From Nocardiopsis alborubida (GTDB lineage: Bacteria; Actinomycetota; Actinomycetes; Streptosporangiales; Streptosporangiaceae), in assembly GCF_012396365.1 (NCBI RefSeq), contig NZ_JAAXPG010000011.1:124001-188000 (forward strand): DNA of 64,000 nt. The letters are read 5' to 3'. Below are positions 52,141-64,000 of this stretch, in pieces (position 1 is the first letter of the stretch; the number at the start of each line of letters is the position of its first letter). Made by a program: the position numbers and the translations under genes. A model generated the notes under the pieces. The model did no database searches. It saw nothing but the letters and a program-made list of their open reading frames with translations, and had not been told where the DNA came from.

Positions 52141-53613
52141 ATGGGACTGTTCACCACTGCCGCGCAGATGAGAGCGATTCCACGGTCCTCGCGCTTCGCC
52201 AACGGAGGGGTCTCCTTCTGGTTCCGCGAGACCGGGCTCCCCGAGCGCCGCGCTCCCCTGCCCGGCACCGCCGACTACGACGTCTGCGTGGTCGGAGCCG
52301 GGTACACGGGCCTGTGGACCGCCTACTACCTCAAGAAGGAGCAGCCGGACCTGCGCGTGGCGGTGGTCGAACGCGAGTTCGCCGGGTTCGGCGCCTCGGG
52401 CCGCAACGGAGGGTGGCTGTCGGCGGAGTTCGCGGGCTCCCGTGAGCGCTACGCGCAGTCACACGGCAAGGCCGCGATGGTCGCCCTGCAACGGGCGATG
52501 ATGGACACCGTCACCGAGGTGGCCTCGGTCGCCGAGGCCGAGGGCGTCGACGCCGACATCGTCCGCGGCGGCATGCGCCTGGTGGCCACCAACGCCGCCC
52601 AGCGCGAGCGCCTGGCCGAGGACATCGAGTACCTCCAGGAATGGGGCTACTGGCCCGACGACATCCACCTGCTGGACGGTGAGCGCGAACCCCGCCTGTC
52701 GGTGTCCGGAGCCGTCGCCTGCGCCTACTCGCCGCACGCCGCCCGCGTGCAGCCCGCCAAGCTGGTCACGGGACTGGCCCGGGTGGTGGAGGACCTGGGC
52801 GTTGCCCTTTTCGAGGGCACCGCGGTGGAGGAGATCCGCCCCCGCCAGGGCGCGGCCCGCCCGGCGGTCGTCACCGAGCACGGCACGGTCTACGCCGACC
52901 ACGTCGTGCGCGCCACCGAGGGCTTCACCTCCACCCTGCGCGGCCAGCGCCGCGACTGGCAGCCGGTGAACTCCTCGATGATCGTCACCGAGCCCGTTCC
53001 CGCCGAGCTGTGGGAGAAGATCGGCTGGGAGGGCCGGGAGCTGCTGGGCGACACCGCCCACTCCCATGTCTACGCCCAGCGCACGGCCGACGACCGCATC
53101 GCGATCGGCGGACGCGGCGTCCCGCACCGCTTCGGTCCGGCTCAGGACGGGTCCAAGGGCGGGACCAGGGACGGGGAGGGCGCCACCCAGCCGCAGGCCA
53201 TCGCCGAACTGTGGCAGGCACTGACCCGCATGTTCCCCGACGTGGCCGACGTGCCGGTCGAGCACGCCTGGTCCGGTGTGCTGGGCGTGCCGCGCGACTG
53301 GCGCCCCACCGTGCACCTGGACACGGAGACCGGCCTGGGCTGGGCGGGCGGCTACGCGGGCAGCGGCGTGGCCGCCAGCAACCTGGCCGGGCGCACACTG
53401 CGCGACCTGGTCCTGCGCCGCGAGACCGACCTGACCCGGCTGCCGTGGGTGGGCCACCGCGTCCGCGGCTGGGAGCCCGAGCCCCTGCGCTGGGTGGGCA
53501 CGCAGGTCATCCACGGGCTGTACCGGAGCGCCGACCGCCGCGAGTCGCGGACCGAGGACAGGGCGCACACCTCGCGCCTGGCCGGGATCGCCACCCGTAT
53601 CTCGGGCCGCTGA
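52141..53613 (+). CDS. FAD-dependent amine/amino acid oxidoreductase (DAO family)
   Basis: Flavoprotein of 490 residues of the DadA/PuuB/sarcosine oxidase-like group. The Rossmann start is DYDVCVVGAGYTGLWTAYYLKK (near 41-62), with the acidic ribose residue in AVVERE, then GASGRNGGW, typical of gamma-glutamylputrescine oxidase-like enzymes. The C-terminal FAD contact is GLGWAGGYAGSGVAASNLAGRTLRDL. ATG 52141 has GGGGGAATC before it. No signal peptide is present, so it acts in the cytosol. Together with the aminotransferase it would oxidise or transaminate amines to aldehydes or keto acids; no aldehyde dehydrogenase is adjacent. Confidence 0.85.
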   Translation: MGLFTTAAQMRAIPRSSRFANGGVSFWFRETGLPERRAPLPGTADYDVCVVGAGYTGLWTAYYLKKEQPDLRVAVVEREFAGFGASGRNGGWLSAEFAGSRERYAQSHGKAAMVALQRAMMDTVTEVASVAEAEGVDADIVRGGMRLVATNAAQRERLAEDIEYLQEWGYWPDDIHLLDGEREPRLSVSGAVACAYSPHAARVQPAKLVTGLARVVEDLGVALFEGTAVEEIRPRQGAARPAVVTEHGTVYADHVVRATEGFTSTLRGQRRDWQPVNSSMIVTEPVPAELWEKIGWEGRELLGDTAHSHVYAQRTADDRIAIGGRGVPHRFGPAQDGSKGGTRDGEGATQPQAIAELWQALTRMFPDVADVPVEHAWSGVLGVPRDWRPTVHLDTETGLGWAGGYAGSGVAASNLAGRTLRDLVLRRETDLTRLPWVGHRVRGWEPEPLRWVGTQVIHGLYRSADRRESRTEDRAHTSRLAGIATRISGR

Positions 53614-53814
53614 GATCGGGAGGGACCCGCGTTGGGAGAGACCCACGTCGTCCTGGCCGGGGCGGCCGGGACGCGGGCCTGCTGGAGGTTCTACGCGGAC
53701 CCCGCTGGACCGAGCGTCTGCCCGGGCCCTGCGGGTGCCTGGTGGAGGCCGCCTGAAAAGGGCCACTCCCGGGGCGCCGCATGGGCACCGAGCAGCCGGG
53801 CGGCCCCCGTGATG

Positions 53815-53841
53815 AGACCCCTCCCACAAGCGGTGGGGTCT
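53815..53841 (+). terminator. Hairpin between the FAD oxidase and argC
   Basis: AGACCCC/GGGGTCT with a 13-base loop lies about 200 bases past the oxidase stop and 50 bases before the predicted argC start. It may end oxidase transcription. No other feature is seen in 53614-53814. Confidence 0.4.
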
Positions 53842-53854
53842 TCGGCGAATCTGG

Positions 53855-53883
53855 TTGCATAAATTTACACGTGAGTGCATGAT
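53855..53883 (+). promoter_or_regulatory. argC promoter with ARG-box-like operator
   Basis: TTGCAT (53855-53860), a 17-base spacer and CATGAT (53878-53883) make a candidate promoter. TTGCATAAATTTACAC (53855-53870), centred on TAAATTTA, resembles an ArgR half-box pair, and GAGTGCATGA follows one turn later. argR is in this same operon, so arginine-dependent repression is likely. The match to a consensus is approximate. Confidence 0.5.
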
Positions 53884-53899
53884 AGTTCAGTCGAACTGA

Positions 53900-60938
<7,039 letters not shown>

Positions 60939-60954
60939 TCTCCGCGGAGTCCGT

Positions 60955-60996
60955 GTACGGGCGCGCTGATCCCCACCGTGGTCAGCGCGCCCGTAC
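60955..60996 (+). terminator. argH terminator
   Basis: A 15-bp perfect stem (60955-60969 with 60982-60996) with a 12-base loop begins 17 bases past the argH stop. No U-run. Confidence 0.75.
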
Positions 60997-61093
60997 GCGT
61001 TCGCGGAGCCCCCTCCCGCGACCGCGTTCGCGGTCGCCGCGCCCACGTCACACCCATTTTGGAATTCGCCCGGCACCCGCGGTGAGAGTGCGG

Positions 61094-61099
61094 TAGCGT
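61094..61099 (+). promoter_or_regulatory. Predicted cvnA -10 element
   Basis: TAGCGT in the context GGTAGCGTCC, the same string as before pyrR. Transcription would start near 61106, leaving a leader of about 135 nt. The rest of the 304-base gap after argH holds only the terminator. Confidence 0.35.
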
Positions 61100-61242
61100 C
61101 CTGAGTCTGCGGGCACCAGGCGTGGTCTGCCCTGTGCGAACCGTGACGACCCCTCGGTGCACGGCACTTCCGGCGCATCCGCGCGTCGTGCGGTGCGACC
61201 ACGTCCGACAGGCGCCCGCGACCAGTCCGTGGGAGGGACGCA

Positions 61243-63732
61243 ATGGGGAACACGGGAGGCACCGGCCGCAGCGCCATCAGGGCTCAGATCAACAGGATCG
61301 TACTGATCCCCAGCATCACCTTCCTGGCGCTGTTCGTCGTCCTCAGCACGGCCATACTCGTCCAGGCGGTGTCGCTGCGCGCCTCGGTCGGCGACGGCCG
61401 CGCCGGGATCCGGCTCGCCGCCGCGCTCACCCTCCTCCAGGAGGAGCGCCGCCTGAGCGCCGAGTACCTCGCCGACCCCGCCGAGGACGGCCGCTCCGCC
61501 CTGGCCGAGGCGGTCTCGCGCACCGACGAGGCGCTCGTCCCCGTCCACGACCTGCGCGGCACCATCGGCGACCAGGGCGACCCGGCTACCGTGCCCCTCA
61601 CCGAGGACTTCTTCGCCTCCCTGGCCGAGGTCACGGAGCTGCGCGCCCAGAGTCTGGCCGAGCCCGGCCCGGCCGAGGACGCCCTCACCGTCTACACCAC
61701 CGCGATCGGACAGGGCATCCGCCTCTACGCCGGCACCGCCCGTTCCCTCGACAACGGTCCCGCCACCGCCGAGGCCGCCGCCGTCACCGACCTGATGTGG
61801 GCCCAGGAGAGCTTCAGCCACGCCGACGCCCTCATCGGAGCAGTGCTCGCCGAGGACACCCTCGACCGCTTCCAGCAGGTACAGGTCGCCGCGCTCATCA
61901 CCGACGCCCGCCACCGCGTCGACATGGCCCCTCCCGGATTCGCCGCCGACGACGGCGATCCCCCCGCCCTGACCGCCCTCGCCGGGAGCCGCCCCTGGCA
62001 GGAGGCCCTGGCCATCGCCGACACCCTCGCCACGTACCAGGCCCCGGTCACCGTGGACGCCCTCACCGGCGAGCAGGTCCGCGAACCCGTGCCGCCCGAG
62101 GGGCTCGGCGGGTGGCGCGAGGTCGCCGACCAGGTCAACACCGAACTGGCCGGCATCACCGCCGCGCGCGCCGCCGACGTCGTCACCGCCACCGAGCAGG
62201 CCAGTTCCTGGATGCTCACCCTCGCCGTGGGCGGCAGCATCACCTCACTGTTCGCGGGCACCCTCGCCTACGGCGTGGCCGCCCGCTCCGCCGGACGCCT
62301 CACCTACCGGCTCGCCCAGCTGCGTGCCGACACCCTGGGCAGCGCGCGCAGCGACCTGCCCCGCATCGTGCGCCGCCTGGAGTCGGGGGAGCACGTCGAC
62401 CTCGACGCCGAGATGAAACAGCTCGACCACGGCGACGACGAGGTCGGCCAGGTCGCCGACGCCTTCAACATCGCCCAGCGCACCGCCGTCGCCGCCGCCG
62501 TCAAGCAGGCCGACATCCGCGCGGGCGTCAACCGGGTCTTCCTCGGCATCGCCCACCGCCACCAGTCCCTCCTCCAGCGCCAGCTCCAGCTGCTGGACCG
62601 GGTCGAGCGCGAGGAGGAGGACCCCGACCTGCTGGAGAGCCTCTTCCAGCTCGACCACCTGGCCACCCGGGGCCGCCGCCACGCCGAGAACCTCATCATC
62701 CTGGGCGGTGCCCAGCCCGGCCGCCGCTGGCGCCACCCCGTCCCGCTCGTGGACATCCTGCGCGGCGCCATCTCCGAGACCGAGGAGTACACCAGGGTCC
62801 GGCTGACCTCCGTGCCCGACCTGTCGCTGTCCGGCGCCGCCGTGGCCGACGTCATCCACATGCTCGCCGAGCTGGTCGAGAACGCCACCGCCTACTCTCC
62901 GCCGCACACCCAGGTCACCATCGCCACCGAGTCCGTGCCCAAGGGCGTGGCAGTGGAGATCGAGGACCGAGGGCTGGGCATGACCGAGGAGGTCCTGACC
63001 AGCTCCAACCGCACCCTCAGCGAGGCGCCCGAGTTCGACGTCATGACCTCCGGCGGGGACTCGCGCCTGGGCCTGTTCGTCGTCGCCCGCCTCGCCGCCA
63101 AGCACGACATCCGGGTGCAGCTGCGGCACTCGCCCTACGGCGGCACCCGGGCCGTGGTGCTCGTTCCCGGTGCCCTGGTGGCCTCCTCCTCCAGCGCGCC
63201 GGAACGGCCCCGCGCGGCCATCCGCCAGGGCGCCCACCCGGTGCCCCCGGAGCCGTCGGGGCAGCACAGCGACCTGCTCACCGTGCAGGACGCCCCCCAC
63301 CGGGCCCGGCCCCTCCTGCGCCCGGTCCCGCGCGACGGCGACGGCGCGCGTCCTGCCCGGGCCACCCCCGTGCTGCGCCGGGTGCCGTCACCCGATCCCG
63401 AGACCGAGGCCGCGGACGCCGCCCTCGCGGCCGAACCCGGGGCCGGCCGGGTCGGTGCCGGACCCGACCGCCCCGGACTTCCCCGACGCAGGCGGCAGGC
63501 CAGCCTGGCCCCCCAGCTCAGAGCCGAGGACCCGCCGGAGGCCGAGGAACCCGACCCCCCGGGCTCCTCACGGCGCACCCCCGAACAGGCGCGGCGGATG
63601 ATGGACGCCTTCAGCACCGGGACCCGGCGCGGCCGGGCCGCGGACATCGGGGCCGACGCCGACGGGCGTGAACACAGCAGTGACGGTCAGGTCGGTGCGA
63701 GCGCCGACGATCACACGGGAGAAAGCGACTGA
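61243..63732 (+). CDS. cvnA: Conservon sensor kinase-like protein (CvnA type)
   Basis: Membrane protein of 829 residues, the first component of a conservon, an actinobacterial four-protein membrane complex likened to a G-protein-coupled receptor. The first transmembrane helix is at about 20-40 and the second at 322-346; between them lies a sensing domain of the nitrate/nitrite (NIT) type. A HAMP linker (RLAQLRADTL), a dimerisation helix with AHRHQSLLQRQLQLLDRVE, and a HATPase domain with ELVENATAYSPP and EDRGLGM follow. The last 190 residues are Pro/Arg-rich and disordered. ATG 61243 has GGGAGGGACGCA upstream. Kinase activity is not proven for this family. Confidence 0.9.
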   Translation: MGNTGGTGRSAIRAQINRIVLIPSITFLALFVVLSTAILVQAVSLRASVGDGRAGIRLAAALTLLQEERRLSAEYLADPAEDGRSALAEAVSRTDEALVPVHDLRGTIGDQGDPATVPLTEDFFASLAEVTELRAQSLAEPGPAEDALTVYTTAIGQGIRLYAGTARSLDNGPATAEAAAVTDLMWAQESFSHADALIGAVLAEDTLDRFQQVQVAALITDARHRVDMAPPGFAADDGDPPALTALAGSRPWQEALAIADTLATYQAPVTVDALTGEQVREPVPPEGLGGWREVADQVNTELAGITAARAADVVTATEQASSWMLTLAVGGSITSLFAGTLAYGVAARSAGRLTYRLAQLRADTLGSARSDLPRIVRRLESGEHVDLDAEMKQLDHGDDEVGQVADAFNIAQRTAVAAAVKQADIRAGVNRVFLGIAHRHQSLLQRQLQLLDRVEREEEDPDLLESLFQLDHLATRGRRHAENLIILGGAQPGRRWRHPVPLVDILRGAISETEEYTRVRLTSVPDLSLSGAAVADVIHMLAELVENATAYSPPHTQVTIATESVPKGVAVEIEDRGLGMTEEVLTSSNRTLSEAPEFDVMTSGGDSRLGLFVVARLAAKHDIRVQLRHSPYGGTRAVVLVPGALVASSSSAPERPRAAIRQGAHPVPPEPSGQHSDLLTVQDAPHRARPLLRPVPRDGDGARPARATPVLRRVPSPDPETEAADAALAAEPGAGRVGAGPDRPGLPRRRRQASLAPQLRAEDPPEAEEPDPPGSSRRTPEQARRMMDAFSTGTRRGRAADIGADADGREHSSDGQVGASADDHTGESD

Positions 63733-63733
63733 C

Positions 63734-64000
63734 ATGGTGGGCAAGAGCAAGGCCGCTGACAACCTGGACTGGCTCCTGGACGACCTCGTCGACCGCGTCG
63801 TCGGCGCCGAGAACGCGATCGTCCTGTCAGCCGACGGACTGCTGCTCGGAGGCTCGCGGGGGCTGGCCTCCGAGGACGCCGAGCACCTGTCCGCCCTGGC
63901 GTCGGCGTTCCAGAGCCTGGCGCGCGGGACGGGGCGCCACTTCGGCGGCGGCGACGTCCGCCAGACCGTGGTGGAGATGGAGCACTCCTACCTCTTCGTC
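63734..64000 (+). CDS. cvnB: Roadblock/LC7 domain protein (CvnB type), cut by the window end
   Basis: The first 89 codons are present. KAADNLDWLLDDLVDRVVGAENAIVLSADGLLLGGSRGL matches the Roadblock/LC7 fold that acts as GTPase-activating partner of the small GTPase CvnD. The ATG at 63734 is one base past the cvnA stop, so the two are translated together. The expected next genes are a DUF742 protein (CvnC) and the GTPase (CvnD). The reading frame is open to the last base of the window. Confidence 0.9.
   Translation, partial: MVGKSKAADNLDWLLDDLVDRVVGAENAIVLSADGLLLGGSRGLASEDAEHLSALASAFQSLARGTGRHFGGGDVRQTVVEMEHSYLFV

Noticed and set aside
46872..52268. A 1798-codon minus-strand frame across pheT, the aminotransferase and MarR genes.
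   Set aside because: Same GC-driven shadow; it crosses terminators and AT-rich intergenic DNA, and no recognisable protein is encoded.
53632..53862. A 76-codon frame between the FAD oxidase and argC.
   Set aside because: It starts without a ribosome binding site right after the oxidase stop and runs through the hairpin and argC promoter; no recognisable protein.

Overview
The window is chromosomal DNA of a high-GC actinomycete. Coding regions are about 70% G+C with strong G/C at third codon positions, GTG and TTG starts are common, and bldD, an actinobacterial integration host factor, a conservon and a PyrR-type pyr operon are all present. Gene order and a two-subunit (class 1B-like) dihydroorotate dehydrogenase fit Nocardiopsaceae (Nocardiopsis, Thermobifida, Streptomonospora) better than Streptomyces. 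That placement is inference from sequence and remembered gene order, without a database search. I see no tRNA, rRNA, CRISPR array, insertion sequence or prophage.

Layout. 1-2.9 kb: polyprenyl diphosphate synthase (-), metF (+), GNAT acetyltransferase (-). 2.9-4.3 kb: a possible small RNA, bldD (-) with a recognisable promoter and a BldD-like operator, and a divergent region with palindromic operators. 4.3-15.0 kb: pyrimidine biosynthesis, pyrR-pyrB-pyrC-carA-carB-pyrK-pyrD-pyrF, with a PyrR-type RNA hairpin beside the pyrR ribosome binding site. 15.4-20.0 kb: ihf, gmk, rpoZ, coaBC, metK. 20.2-25.6 kb: a DUF11 membrane protein, a DUF349 protein (-), a metallo-beta-lactamase-fold hydrolase and aspS. 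26.3-33.9 kb: a PAS-PAS-GAF-SpoIIE phosphatase, rarA, a membrane pseudokinase (-), two small alaS-associated proteins and a tandem pair of paralogous membrane proteins. 34.2-41.3 kb: alaS-ruvX-mltG-aroE. 41.3-49.5 kb: infC-rpmI-rplT, a SpoU methyltransferase, an orphan PAS histidine kinase and pheS-pheT. 49.5-53.9 kb: an accessory module (class III aminotransferase, MarR regulator, FAD amine oxidase) between pheT and the arginine genes. 53.9-60.9 kb: argC-J-B-D-F-R and argH. 61.2-64.0 kb: the start of a conservon (cvnA, and cvnB cut by the window end).

Most genes are core metabolism or information processing in tightly overlapping operons (ATGA, GTGA and TGATG junctions). The unusual points are these. 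(1) The argJ in the arg operon has lost its C-terminal third and several conserved motifs, yet stays in frame and overlaps argB. (2) The class-1B-like PyrD has Ser in place of the catalytic Cys and lacks two of the usual orotate-contacting Asn residues. (3) The infC leader can form mutually exclusive structures ending in an intrinsic terminator, carries a 10-nt complement to the 3' end of 16S rRNA, and infC itself starts at ATC. (4) One kinase-like membrane protein lacks the HRD and DFG catalytic residues. (5) The aminotransferase unit is bracketed by a near-perfect 22-nt direct repeat, and the neighbouring MarR gene has a perfect 13-bp palindrome upstream. (6) MltG carries a mixed-charge cytoplasmic tail of about 490 residues.
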